From Pontibacter sp. HSC-14F20 (GTDB lineage: Bacteria > Bacteroidota > Bacteroidia > Cytophagales > Hymenobacteraceae), in assembly GCF_019599265.1 (NCBI RefSeq), contig NZ_JAHZTC010000001.1, positions 372,001-436,000 on the forward strand: DNA of 64,000 nucleotides, given 5' to 3'. Made by a program: the position numbers and the translations under genes. The notes beneath the pieces were generated by a model. That model ran no database searches and was not told the DNA's origin. It saw only the letters and a program-made list of their open reading frames with translations. This document shows positions 10,039 through 18,347 of this stretch, one piece after another; within the stretch, counting starts at the first letter, position 1, and each line of letters starts with the position of its first letter.

Positions 10039-10597
10039 GGTTTTTTTTAATGTAAATTTTCAGGTTCCGGCGCCCGTTCTGTATATAACTCTTTACCTGT
10101 TTCATGTCACATCCGGTAATTTCCTCTATCTCGCGGTAGCTTTTCTGTTGCAGGTAAAACAACTCGATGCAGTTGCGCTGTTCGTCCGGCAGGTGTAGCA
10201 GTCCGTGTTCGAGCGCCTGCCAATCGAGTTCCGATTGTGTAGTGTCGTCCTGCTCCAGGGTGTGCTGTTCGCGTGGCAGGGCCTGGCTGACTTTGTCTTT
10301 CAGGCGATTGGTACGAAGTTGTTGCAGGCAGTGGTTTTTAGTGAGTGAGTGCAGCCACGATATGAAATTACTTACCTCATGTCGCTTCAGAGCCACGATC
10401 AACTGCTCGAAAACCTGCATGGTGGCGTCTTTGCTGTCTTCTTCCTCTCCGAGGTAGCGCAGGCAGATCAGGTATACCATCTCGGTATGCCGCTCGAAAA
10501 GTTTCCCGATCACGTCCAGGTCACCGGTCCGGCGATATTGCCGCACTAGCTCCAGGTCATCAGTGGAACGGGATTTCGAGAGGAACTTTAAAAACAT
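10025..10597 (-). CDS. ECF-type RNA polymerase sigma factor
   Basis: A 190-residue sigma-70 family protein of ECF size. Region 2 is about residues 20-90 (FERHTEMVYLICLRYLG, DATMQVFEQLI, FISWLHSLTKNHCLQQLR). Region 4 is about 125-180 (LPDEQRNCIELFYLQQKSYREI and a helix-turn-helix with MKQVKSYIQNGRRNLKI). It overlaps the next gene, a membrane anti-sigma factor, by 14 bp and shares its terminator, making a classic sigma/anti-sigma pair. The regulon is unknown. Confidence 0.92.
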   Translation of the reverse strand: MFLKFLSKSRSTDDLELVRQYRRTGDLDVIGKLFERHTEMVYLICLRYLGEEEDSKDATMQVFEQLIVALKRHEVSNFISWLHSLTKNHCLQQLRTNRLKDKVSQALPREQHTLEQDDTTQSELDWQALEHGLLHLPDEQRNCIELFYLQQKSYREIEEITGCDMKQVKSYIQNGRRNLKIYIKKNHAQR

Positions 10598-10922
10598 AGC
10601 CGGTAACTGGTTAAAGTATATTCAATAAAACAAATATTTACTGAATGCACCATGATTAATCTGGAAGGATTATTTCTTTTCTGTGTTATAGATGCGGTTA
10701 TAAACAAATTAATGAAAATATATTACTATTTTAATTTGTTTACGTACTAGCTAATTATTCAAATCCTAGCATCCGTCTGCCATCTCTTTTGGCGCATCAC
10801 CCCGCCAGCCACCATTTTATCACCCTTGTCTTACTATTCCGCTGTACTGTGGGCAATAACCTGTTTTTGCGTTGCAGGGCAAACTGCTATTCTCTCTTTT
10901 CAAGTCCTTTTTCTTCAATACT
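10598..10922. other. Intergenic region between divergent sigma factor and lipoprotein genes
   Basis: An AT-rich spacer of about 325 bp upstream of both the minus-strand ECF operon and the plus-strand lipoprotein gene. It should hold both promoters. I see no convincing TAnnTTTG element, RNA gene or coding frame. Confidence 0.5.
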
Positions 10923-11534
10923 ATGTTAAAATTATCAAAGTACGTCTTCAAAAGATTGTTTTCCGTTTTGTTATTTTTAATTGTCTTTCTCTTCCTCGGT
11001 TGTGATTCCCAAACTCAGGACACTCCTGAACCGCTCACGGCCCAACTGAAGGCGAATGTGGGGCCAAACCGGCCCAATTCAACTCTGCACAACAAGGTAC
11101 TGGCCGACATTCGCAGTGCGACAGCCCGTTACCAGCGTATTGAGCAAGCTATGGCAGATGGTTACGTACCTGCCAGCCCCTGTGTCAGCCATCCGGTTCT
11201 GGGTGGTATGGGTTTCCATTATGTGAAACCGAGTTTGTTGGATGGCGAGCTGAATCACCGTCAGCCGGAAGCCTTGCTCTACGAACCGCAGAAGAATGGC
11301 CGCATGCAGCTTGTCGGGGTTGAGTTTATCATCCGTGCTGATGTATGGGAGCAGGCTGCTCCACCTATGTTGGGCGATCAGGTTTTTGACGCATATATCG
11401 ACTCACCTGATAATCCACTTGAATTTGATAATTACCAGCTACACGCCTGGGTATGGAAACATAATCCATCCGGTATGCACTTCCCTTTTAACCCGACTGT
11501 GAGCTGCGAATTTGCGGTAGAACCAGCCGAGTAA
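10923..11534 (+). CDS. Conserved hypothetical lipoprotein
   Basis: A 203-residue protein starting at the ATG at 10923. An ATG 51 bp upstream would only prepend a second hydrophobic stretch. The N-terminus is a lipoprotein signal with a lysine-rich start, a long hydrophobic core and lipobox LFLGC (Cys at about 27), followed by a Ser/Thr/Pro linker. The mature part has the segments PCVSHPVLGGMGFHYV and PEALLYEPQKNGRMQLVGVE, which I recognise as a recurring bacterial hypothetical family, but I know no function for it. Pro-Cys and His-rich positions might bind metal (speculation). It is monocistronic, ending before a strong hairpin. Confidence 0.8.
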   Translation: MLKLSKYVFKRLFSVLLFLIVFLFLGCDSQTQDTPEPLTAQLKANVGPNRPNSTLHNKVLADIRSATARYQRIEQAMADGYVPASPCVSHPVLGGMGFHYVKPSLLDGELNHRQPEALLYEPQKNGRMQLVGVEFIIRADVWEQAAPPMLGDQVFDAYIDSPDNPLEFDNYQLHAWVWKHNPSGMHFPFNPTVSCEFAVEPAE

Positions 11535-11575
11535 GCACAATTTTTTCGCAGCTATACCTTTGAAAGACTTCCAGT

Positions 11576-11610
11576 AAGGGCCCTGTTGCAGTTTTAGCAA
11601 CAGGGCCTTT
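11576..11610. terminator. Bidirectional terminator
   Basis: The stem GGCCCTGTTGC / GCAACAGGGCC with an A/T-rich loop and flanks lies between the convergent lipoprotein gene and exbD, so it can serve both. Confidence 0.82.
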
Positions 11611-11612
11611 GC

Positions 11613-12113
11613 TTATCGGGTGGCCAGCAATTGTTTGTCTTCTTCCCGCAGTTCTACCATAGCATATTTGCGAGTGCCCGTAATTTTAAGTTCATCAAGT
11701 GCGTCCACCAGGTTTTTGAAACGGGAGCTTTCCGTCGCTTTCACCAGCACCACTATATCCGGGTTACGCTTCACCCGCTCGGCCAGTAGTACCTGCCGGA
11801 TGCCCGTGGCTGAAAAGTCTGTTTGCTTTACCTCCGGATCATCGCCCGGGTAACCGAAGAAGTAGTAAACCTTGTCCGCTTCGTCGAGCACAATGTTCAG
11901 CGCATTCTTGCCAGGTATAGGCGTGTTGGGTCCTTGTGCGGTAGGCATGTTGATCTCCATGGTCTGGAGTCTGGCAAACGTGGTGGTGAGTATAAAAAAG
12001 GTCAGCAGAAGGGAAGCGAGGTCCACCATGGGCGTCATGTCCAGGTGAAAGCCTTTGCGTGCGCGTTTTCTGTTGCTTTTTGCCGGGTTCTGTTTTTCCT
12101 GTAGCCGGGCCAT
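11613..12113 (-). CDS. exbD: ExbD/TolR-type biopolymer transport protein
   Basis: A 166-residue energy-transduction protein. The start is the ATG at 12113; upstream in-frame sequence is not conserved and reads like antisense of the divergent gene. A basic N-terminus (about 1-22) precedes one inner-membrane helix (about 29-46, MVDLASLLLTFFILTTTF) that carries the conserved Asp, followed by a periplasmic domain. ExbD uses the proton motive force with ExbB to energise TonB or Tol-type systems. No exbB or tonB lies nearby, so this is an orphan copy. It is convergent with the upstream lipoprotein gene across a shared terminator. Confidence 0.92.
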   Translation of the reverse strand: MARLQEKQNPAKSNRKRARKGFHLDMTPMVDLASLLLTFFILTTTFARLQTMEINMPTAQGPNTPIPGKNALNIVLDEADKVYYFFGYPGDDPEVKQTDFSATGIRQVLLAERVKRNPDIVVLVKATESSRFKNLVDALDELKITGTRKYAMVELREEDKQLLATR

Positions 12114-12279
12114 AGTGCTCTCCTTTCTTGTTTTGACTTTGCAGGCAGTCCTTCTGCTGCTTTTGTAGAGTAGATGAAACAAGTGCCCGGATTCCACAGC
12201 TGCGGCAAAAATTTTTATAAAACACAGCGACTGCTTTTTGCCGTAAGCAGAGAAAGCCCTTCCAAACAAAATCAACACT

Positions 12280-13302
12280 ATGATTGACCGACAGGTATAC
12301 CGCATGTCAAAGGCAGGCTCCATCCGCAACCTGGAACTGCGCCACGAATCGCTCGGGGCTCCCGGGCCGGATGAAGTTTGTGTACAGGTGCATGCCATCG
12401 CGCTCAATTTTGCTGATATTTTTGCCATGCAGGGGTTGTACAGCGCCACGCCTAGCGGCTCGTTTATACCCGGGCTGGAGTACGCAGGCGAGATTGTGGA
12501 AGTGGGAGAGGGGGCAGGCAGCTGGCAAGCCGGTGACCGTGTAATGGGCGTTACCAGGTTTGGCGGCTATGCTACGTACATCAACAGCCACTACCGGTAC
12601 GTGCTGCCGCTGCCCGACAACTGGAGTTTTGAGGAAGGTGCTGGTTTTCCGGTGCAGGGACTGACGGCCTACTACGCACTGACCGAACTTGGTAACCTGA
12701 AACCCGGCATGAATGTGCTGATCCACAGTGCGGCAGGTGGGGTAGGTATACTGGCCAACCGCATCTGCCAAAAGCTGGGTGCTCATACGATCGGTACCGT
12801 CGGGCGGGTGGACAAAGTGGACTTTCTGCGAAAACACGAACACTATGGCGATGTTATTCTGCGGGACAGTAATTTTTATGACAAGCTGATGCGCAGCCTT
12901 AATGGCCATCCCTTAAACCTGATCATGGAGTGTATTGGCGGGCATATACTTGAATTAGGCTGGAAGGCGCTGGCACCGATGGGGCGCATGGTGGTTTATG
13001 GCAATGCCTCTTTTAGCAGTCACGGCAGCAAACCCAATTACCCGCGCCTGATCTGGAAGTATGTGCGCCGTCCCCAGATAGACCCGCTCAAGCTGCCTAC
13101 CGAAAACAAATCACTCATGGGATTTAACCTGATTTACCTTTACGAACAAACCGATATGATGCATGAACTACTGCAGGGCCTGCAGCAGCTGCAACTTGCG
13201 CCCCAGCATGTGGGACACGTGTATGCTTTCAGTGACATGCACGAGGCGATCAGCCTGTTTCAGCAGGGCAAGTCGATTGGCAAGGTAGTGGTGACGGTTT
13301 AG
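12280..13302 (+). CDS. Zinc-independent MDR oxidoreductase (quinone reductase/VAT-1-like)
   Basis: A 340-residue medium-chain dehydrogenase/reductase. The N-terminal GroES-like domain (about 1-120) has ALNFADIFAMQGLY and PGLEYAGEIVEVG, typical of quinone oxidoreductases. The Rossmann domain has the NADP(H) motif SAAGGVG (about 152-158). The Cys and His ligands of zinc-dependent alcohol dehydrogenases are absent. The family reduces quinones or enones with NADPH; the substrate is unknown. The gene is divergent from exbD and followed by an unrelated-looking gene on the same strand about 100 bp on. Confidence 0.92.
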   Translation: MIDRQVYRMSKAGSIRNLELRHESLGAPGPDEVCVQVHAIALNFADIFAMQGLYSATPSGSFIPGLEYAGEIVEVGEGAGSWQAGDRVMGVTRFGGYATYINSHYRYVLPLPDNWSFEEGAGFPVQGLTAYYALTELGNLKPGMNVLIHSAAGGVGILANRICQKLGAHTIGTVGRVDKVDFLRKHEHYGDVILRDSNFYDKLMRSLNGHPLNLIMECIGGHILELGWKALAPMGRMVVYGNASFSSHGSKPNYPRLIWKYVRRPQIDPLKLPTENKSLMGFNLIYLYEQTDMMHELLQGLQQLQLAPQHVGHVYAFSDMHEAISLFQQGKSIGKVVVTV

Positions 13303-13405
13303 CAGCCTAAAATACCCACTTATGGGTATTGAGTGCCCGTGTTGTAGCGTGTTATCTTTGGAAAAAGTCAGAAGGTGAATCCTTTTGTTCCAAAGATCCT
13401 CCACT

Positions 13406-14104
13406 ATGAATATTGCCAACGCCATCAAAATGACACTTCGCTTCCGGCAGGCGCCCATGAGTATTCACCAGATCGCTTATTTTATTTGCTTTAACCATTT
13501 GTTGCAGGATACTTCCAGTTTTGAGGACCTGGTGCAAGCAGTGGAAGAGGCTGTGCGCCAACATCCGGGTTATTTCAATGTAAGCAACGACCTGGTGCAC
13601 ATGAGCAACTGGCAGCAAAACGAGCAGCAGATAGTCGAGCAGGTGTTCTCTACTGTGCAGCAGGCGATTGGGCTTTTCAGAGAGCTAGACGCCAGCACCG
13701 ATACCTGCAACAACATGGTACTGGCGCTAGTGCTCTACAAGCGGCTTTCCGATATCGAGCGGAGCCAACAACTTGGTGCACCCATTGTGCCCTACCTCTG
13801 GAAGTTCGATCGCGTTACCCACGACACCATGCTATCGGAGCTCTCTGTCCGGGTACACGAAGTGATGGATTACATTGAACGCACCGATGAGCGACTGGCC
13901 CATACCTTCCTGTTCGGCAAATTAGAGCTCAACCGTATGAACGAACCTCTGCAGTTAAAAAAGCTGCAGGAAGTTATGCGGCTGCTGGCCACCCTGCAAC
14001 TCGACGAAGAGCAGGTCCCTACAAAACTTTTCCAGGTTATTTTCAGCCAGTTATTCCGGAACAATCTTCATAATACATCCAGAAAACTGTCAGCAGAGGT
14101 ATAG
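13406..14104 (+). CDS. Hypothetical protein with HARE-HTH-like N-terminus and helical bundle
   Basis: A 232-residue soluble protein with no signal peptide; the start is taken at the ATG at 13406. I do not recognise a named family. The first 70 residues (APMSIHQIAYFI, then FEDLVQAVEEAVRQHPGYF and NVSNDLVHM) resemble by eye a winged-helix domain of the HARE-HTH type seen in chromatin and restriction proteins. The middle (NNMVLALVLYKRLSDIE) recalls the N-terminal helical domain of type I restriction HsdM subunits. No methylase motif (DPACGTG or NPPY) is present, so it is not a methyltransferase. Both similarities are weak. No partner gene is apparent. Confidence 0.7.
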   Translation: MNIANAIKMTLRFRQAPMSIHQIAYFICFNHLLQDTSSFEDLVQAVEEAVRQHPGYFNVSNDLVHMSNWQQNEQQIVEQVFSTVQQAIGLFRELDASTDTCNNMVLALVLYKRLSDIERSQQLGAPIVPYLWKFDRVTHDTMLSELSVRVHEVMDYIERTDERLAHTFLFGKLELNRMNEPLQLKKLQEVMRLLATLQLDEEQVPTKLFQVIFSQLFRNNLHNTSRKLSAEV

Positions 14105-14118
14105 GGATCACCTAGTAT

Positions 14119-14382
14119 TTATGCAGACAATTTGGGCTGCACGCCATCCATATCTTTGGCTGTGAGCTTCCGGTGCTTGTAATAATAGCTGAGGCGGCGC
14201 ACCTTGCTTGTATGTAACCTTTCGTTTTGCTGCGGGGGGTGGGAGAGGTGGCAAACCGGGCAGACAGGTATTTCCAGTTGTGCCTGCACTTCTTCGATGG
14301 CGTCTTCAACCTGACGCAAATAAGCTACGATGGCCAGTGTCCCGAACAGGCCAATTAATGTGAGAATTGAGGTAATGATCAT
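14119..14382 (-). CDS. Small single-pass membrane protein with CxxC motif, hypothetical
   Basis: An 87-residue protein: an N-terminal hydrophobic helix (about 1-21, MIITSILTLIGLFGTLAIVA), a short amphipathic or coiled segment (LRQVEDAIEEVQAQLE), then a CPVCHLSHPP motif (about 41-50) and a basic tail. The CxxCH spacing could bind zinc; with an N-in anchor it is not clear that this part is exported, so heme attachment is unlikely. It is convergent with the preceding gene, 14 bp apart. No function is known to me. Confidence 0.6.
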   Translation of the reverse strand: MIITSILTLIGLFGTLAIVAYLRQVEDAIEEVQAQLEIPVCPVCHLSHPPQQNERLHTSKVRRLSYYYKHRKLTAKDMDGVQPKLSA

Positions 14383-15141
14383 GGTAATCGAAACTTTGGC
14401 TAAAAGTTGTCATTAAAAGCAACCAAACTGTCATAAAAATGCGGCGGACATACAAACGCAAACCCCTATATCTGAAAATTCGATTTTTTTAATTAAGTAG
14501 AATATTTGGTTAAATAGAAACCTCCCCGCGAATTATTTCAAACTTCCATATTGATTCCTAGATAGGTGCTATAAGACGCGCCGTTTCGGTATTGGAAAAG
14601 CAGGCACTCAATTTTCGTGATTCGTATTGATTATCGTATAATTGCGATCAGTATTTCCTGTACCTGAACTGCTACTCCAATGGCACAACTTAGTTAGCAA
14701 TCCAAAAAGCAAATTGCCTTTTGAGAAACACCTTATTATCTAGGTGATCCTCTGTATAGTATGAGGCACGCTGATCGGCTATGTTGATGGTGACCAGATG
14801 GAAGTTCTAAGCAGAATGGAGGTATACCAAGTCAACATTCTCACCGCAATCCTGATCTAGCTGATGAGCTCCCCGATGATGCTGCAGATTGATTTCACCA
14901 GCCTGAAGCGGATTGGTCGCAAGCCAATCGGTATTGATTGACCGTGATCTTGAACTGGCTAGTGAATACATAGTAGGTGCCATCATTCTGGAGCCTCACC
15001 ATGCACAGCCATGGTATTTGTGTGTGCTTACCTGAGCAACGACGATCCGAATTATACCTTCATGTAGGTGTCAGTCAACGATCTTATCATCGTGGTAGCC
15101 TCTGCAAACATAAACAAGTATTAGGCTTGCGTAAATCGCTG
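14383..15141. other. Long gap with possible decayed coding sequence
   Basis: A 759-bp region without an intact gene. 14383-14690 is AT-rich and holds nothing I can name. 14690-15062 has long, interrupted minus-strand frames (listed as a possible pseudogene). A copy of the AGGTATA motif lies at 14820. Confidence 0.5.
14690..15062 (-). pseudogene. Possible decayed gene, unidentified
   Basis: Read on the minus strand, a frame of about 56 codons containing NDGTYYVFTSQFKITVNQYR stops at about 14894. A second frame then gives GEINLQHHRGAHQLDQD and, past one stop, TINIADQRASYYTEDHLD before ending near 14691. The composition is protein-like, and a composite needs one frameshift and one stop. I recognise no family, and a competing plus-strand frame (14770-14940) has only one stop, so this is weak. 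Confidence 0.25.
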
Positions 15142-16815
15142 TTACGAGGACTTCTCATTTTTCTGTTCTATACCTGTGCCATCGTTGCTAACCAGCAGTT
15201 GCTGTACAGGTAGCGCAAAGCCTTTGCCCTTGGTATTCACAGCATCCATCATGGTAAGTAGCAGCCCTTCTTTAATCTCTAACTGTTCATTAAAGTCGTT
15301 GGTCAGAACGTAGGAGAACACTTCGACTTTCAGGGCATCTGCCGTGATCTCTGTCAGACGGACGCGCGCGCTGGTTTTGTCTATTTTTGGATGCGAAGTG
15401 AGTGTTTCGCGTAGGGCACGCAACACGGCCTGTATCTGCGGTGGCGTGGTGTCGTAGCGTAAACGCAGCACCGGGCTGAACAGGAAGCGGTCGCGGTGGG
15501 CAAAGTTCTCGATCTTCTGCGACGAAAAATCTCCGTTCGGAATGGTGACAATGGTGCGCTCTGTCGTACGCAAACGGGTGGAGCGCATGCCGATCTGCTC
15601 TACGGTGCCGCTCGTATCGCCCACCTGACAGTAATCGCCCACACGGATCGGCTGGTCGGCAATGAGTGTAACACTACCAACGAAATTCTCCACTGTTTTC
15701 TGGGCACCCAGCGCCAGTGCGATACCACCTATACCTAAAGCGGCCAGTCCCGTGGTCACATCAAAACCCAGGGTGTCGAGTATGAAAATGACACCCAACA
15801 CGACTAAAGCAATCTTGGCTCCGCGACGCAGAAAAAGTACAATTGAAATGCCCGCCATGTTGTGGCGGTCCACCAGCCGGCGCTGACTAAAGTTAGTGAT
15901 GACATCAACCAGTCGCCAGAGCAGAAGGAGCACCGCTATGAGGCCGACGATGATGGTGAGTTCACTGAATCGCTGCCGCAGCACAAACGAAATGCCCAGG
16001 CGCTGGCTCAGGTATACGAGCAGCAAGGCGGCCAGGTATAGCCGCACGGGTAACGAAAAAGCTCTGATAAAACCATACGTGGGTTCGTCCCGGGTTTTTC
16101 GCCAGATGTAACTGATCAGCAATATCAAACCGGATGTCATACCCCAGCCGAGCAGGTAAGCGGCCACCGCAATCAAAAGGTACCCCATCCAATGTCCGGC
16201 CGGCACTCCTCCCCAGCGGTTATCTTCCAGAAAACCGGGCAAAGTCTTCTCGATCACCGTCTCTTCCGGTGCAACTTCCTGTAGCGGCACCTTGCTTATA
16301 GTTTCGGCTGCTACGAGCCAGACCGGTCCACCTGCCGGTCCCTCTGTTTTCTCAAGTAATATGTCGATATGCTGGTCGTCAACGGTGGCGGTCCCGACCC
16401 GTTCCTGGTTGGGGGGGAGATTATCATCCAGGTCGCCCTCGGGGAGTTGGCTGATCCAGGAGCGGGGCATGGTTTTGCTGCGCTGATCGAGCATGCGTTG
16501 CAGGGCCTGTGCTACTGCGGCGCCGTCTTGTATGGTGTCGTTTGCGGTGACCAGGTTCAGGTATAGGGCGGCCCTGTCATAATCTTCGTCAGCTACGGCC
16601 CGGATGAAGCCGGTGACCGTGCCTTGCGGTGAGCGCCTGCCAAGGGAGTCTTCAGGCCAGGTTGGAGCGGCTGCAACCACCGAATCCGGCTCAGTCACTT
16701 CCTGTGCCATACCTGTAACAGGTATAGCACAGAGCAGAATGACTGCCAGCCAGATTAGGGATGCGATGCTACCAGGTTTGATAATATTAGGGGAGCTGTT
16801 TGGTGCGGGGAACAT
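15142..16815 (-). CDS. MscS-family mechanosensitive ion channel with periplasmic domain
   Basis: A 557-residue inner-membrane channel; the start is the ATG at 16815, giving a proper signal peptide (about 1-38, ending GMA-QE). A periplasmic region (about 40-190) is followed by several transmembrane helices (about 210-360). The MscS pore and beta domain are clear: GLAALGIGGIALALGAQKTV (pore helix), NFVGSVTLIADQPIRVGD, GTVEQIGMRSTRLRT and IPNGDF. This matches the larger MscS/YbdG/MscM-like architecture. It should release solutes under hypo-osmotic stress. It is divergently placed from the next lipoprotein gene. Confidence 0.95.
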   Translation of the reverse strand: MFPAPNSSPNIIKPGSIASLIWLAVILLCAIPVTGMAQEVTEPDSVVAAAPTWPEDSLGRRSPQGTVTGFIRAVADEDYDRAALYLNLVTANDTIQDGAAVAQALQRMLDQRSKTMPRSWISQLPEGDLDDNLPPNQERVGTATVDDQHIDILLEKTEGPAGGPVWLVAAETISKVPLQEVAPEETVIEKTLPGFLEDNRWGGVPAGHWMGYLLIAVAAYLLGWGMTSGLILLISYIWRKTRDEPTYGFIRAFSLPVRLYLAALLLVYLSQRLGISFVLRQRFSELTIIVGLIAVLLLLWRLVDVITNFSQRRLVDRHNMAGISIVLFLRRGAKIALVVLGVIFILDTLGFDVTTGLAALGIGGIALALGAQKTVENFVGSVTLIADQPIRVGDYCQVGDTSGTVEQIGMRSTRLRTTERTIVTIPNGDFSSQKIENFAHRDRFLFSPVLRLRYDTTPPQIQAVLRALRETLTSHPKIDKTSARVRLTEITADALKVEVFSYVLTNDFNEQLEIKEGLLLTMMDAVNTKGKGFALPVQQLLVSNDGTGIEQKNEKSS

Positions 16816-17112
16816 AATACGAGGCGTATTGGTGCTTTCTAACGCAATCCGGCAGACTGCGTTTGATTGACAAAATTTTGTTACATCCTGCAATAACGGC
16901 TGCGATAGTTTCGGGTTGTATGAAACAAGTACAGCGCTAAGTAATGTGCTTATCACTCAAATCTGAAAAAATAATGTTTAAGGCCATAAAATTTGGTTTC
17001 GGTACAAGAACAGCTAACTTTAATACCGCTGTTTTATATCGATAAGCAGCACTTTGAGACTGACCTTATTTGCAATTTACCTAACCTGAACCCTTTATTA
17101 AATGTGCACAGT

Positions 17113-18237
17113 ATGAACAAAACAAAGACTACCCTTCTTTGCCTGGGCCTTGCTTTTATCACTTTTTCCTGCGGGAAGGAAATAGAAGATATTGGTCTGG
17201 CCACCAGCAGCACCCTGCAAGCCACTTCAACTGCAAACCTGAGCACCTCTGACCTGGTGCCCTTAAAATCAATGGAAGGTCTGATTCCGGTGCACGAAAA
17301 TCTGCGCAGCGCCCTGATGAGCGACCTCGTTTCGCCTTCTGAATGCGGACCAACTGCATTTGCGGCTGTTCAAAGCAAATACTTCAATGCACTAGCTGTT
17401 AATCTGGTTGGATTGCTTGGTCCACAAGCTCAGGATATCTATGACAATTATATGAATCTTGGTTTAATCGCTGCAGCATATGATGAATCTGCTCAGTACT
17501 TTGGTGCGAACGGTGAGTACACCAATTTAATGGTTAAGCGGCAGCGTGAACTGGAGAAATTCTGGAACATGCCAAACCAGATTCGCGTGAATGGACAGCA
17601 TACTGCTACCCTCAACAATAGAGAAAGACTGGCCGATTTGTACGTTCTCGCCAACGGATTAACAAGAGACCAAGCCTACGTAATTGCTGATCAGTTATTA
17701 GCTATCAACACCTTCTCCGATCAATTGCCGGAATCCCCGTTCTTCGCTGCTGATGGTTTTGCCACGACTTTCCGTAATTTGATTGTAATTGGCGATGGGC
17801 TTGTGGAAATGATTTCAGAAGCAGGTATAGAACAAGACATTGTATGGACAGGTATACTGGCACACGAGTGGGCGCATCAGATCCAGTTCAAGAACATGAA
17901 TGCTTGGTATCCGCAAGGAACATTCGCCAGCCTTCCTGAATCGACGCGTTACACAGAACTTGAAGCCGATTTCCTGGCTGCTTATTACATGACACACAAG
18001 CGGGGCGCTACTTATAACAGCAAGCGTGTAGCACAATTCTATGAACTGTTCTTTGAGATCGGCGATTGCGGTTTCGAGGAAGATAGCCACCACGGAACAC
18101 CGAAACAGCGTATGGCGGCGGCTGAGCTCGGCTTCAAACTGGCTGCTGATGCCCAGAAGCAAGGCCATATCCTGACAGTGGAGCAGGCGCATGCTTATTT
18201 CGTAGCAAACAACACTGGCCTGTTAGCTAAAAAATAG
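17113..18237 (+). CDS. Lipoprotein with HExxH metallopeptidase motif, related to YpfJ-type peptidases
   Basis: A 374-residue protein from the ATG at 17113, with a lipoprotein signal (MNKTKTTLLCLGLAFITFSC). A putative zinc site, HEWAHQIQF (about 250), is followed about 30 residues on by ELEADFLAAYYMTHKRG, which supplies the third ligand. HGTPKQRMAAAELGF near the C-terminus matches the HGTSxQR signature of neutral zinc metallopeptidases (YpfJ/PF04228). The N-terminal 200 residues are unlike that family. It is probably a lipid-anchored envelope protease. A second, standard YpfJ-type gene lies 1.8 kb downstream. Monocistronic, ending at a terminator built from the AGGTATAG motif. Confidence 0.85.
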   Translation: MNKTKTTLLCLGLAFITFSCGKEIEDIGLATSSTLQATSTANLSTSDLVPLKSMEGLIPVHENLRSALMSDLVSPSECGPTAFAAVQSKYFNALAVNLVGLLGPQAQDIYDNYMNLGLIAAAYDESAQYFGANGEYTNLMVKRQRELEKFWNMPNQIRVNGQHTATLNNRERLADLYVLANGLTRDQAYVIADQLLAINTFSDQLPESPFFAADGFATTFRNLIVIGDGLVEMISEAGIEQDIVWTGILAHEWAHQIQFKNMNAWYPQGTFASLPESTRYTELEADFLAAYYMTHKRGATYNSKRVAQFYELFFEIGDCGFEEDSHHGTPKQRMAAAELGFKLAADAQKQGHILTVEQAHAYFVANNTGLLAKK

Positions 18238-18256
18238 TCAACAGATCTTTTCAGTC

Positions 18257-18293
18257 AAAAGCAGGTATAGCCATTTGCGCTATACCTGCTTTT
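18257..18293. terminator. Terminator hairpin formed by inverted AGGTATAG motifs
   Basis: The stem AAAAGCAGGTATAG / CTATACCTGCTTTT with a loop of about 8 bases lies 20 bp after the peptidase stop. Both arms contain the window-wide octamer. The plus strand ends in a T run, and the symmetric A/T flanks allow either direction. Confidence 0.82.
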
Positions 18294-18347
18294 GTAATTT
18301 CAGGCCTACTGTTGAAAACAGTGATGGGACAAGGCTATACCTATACC

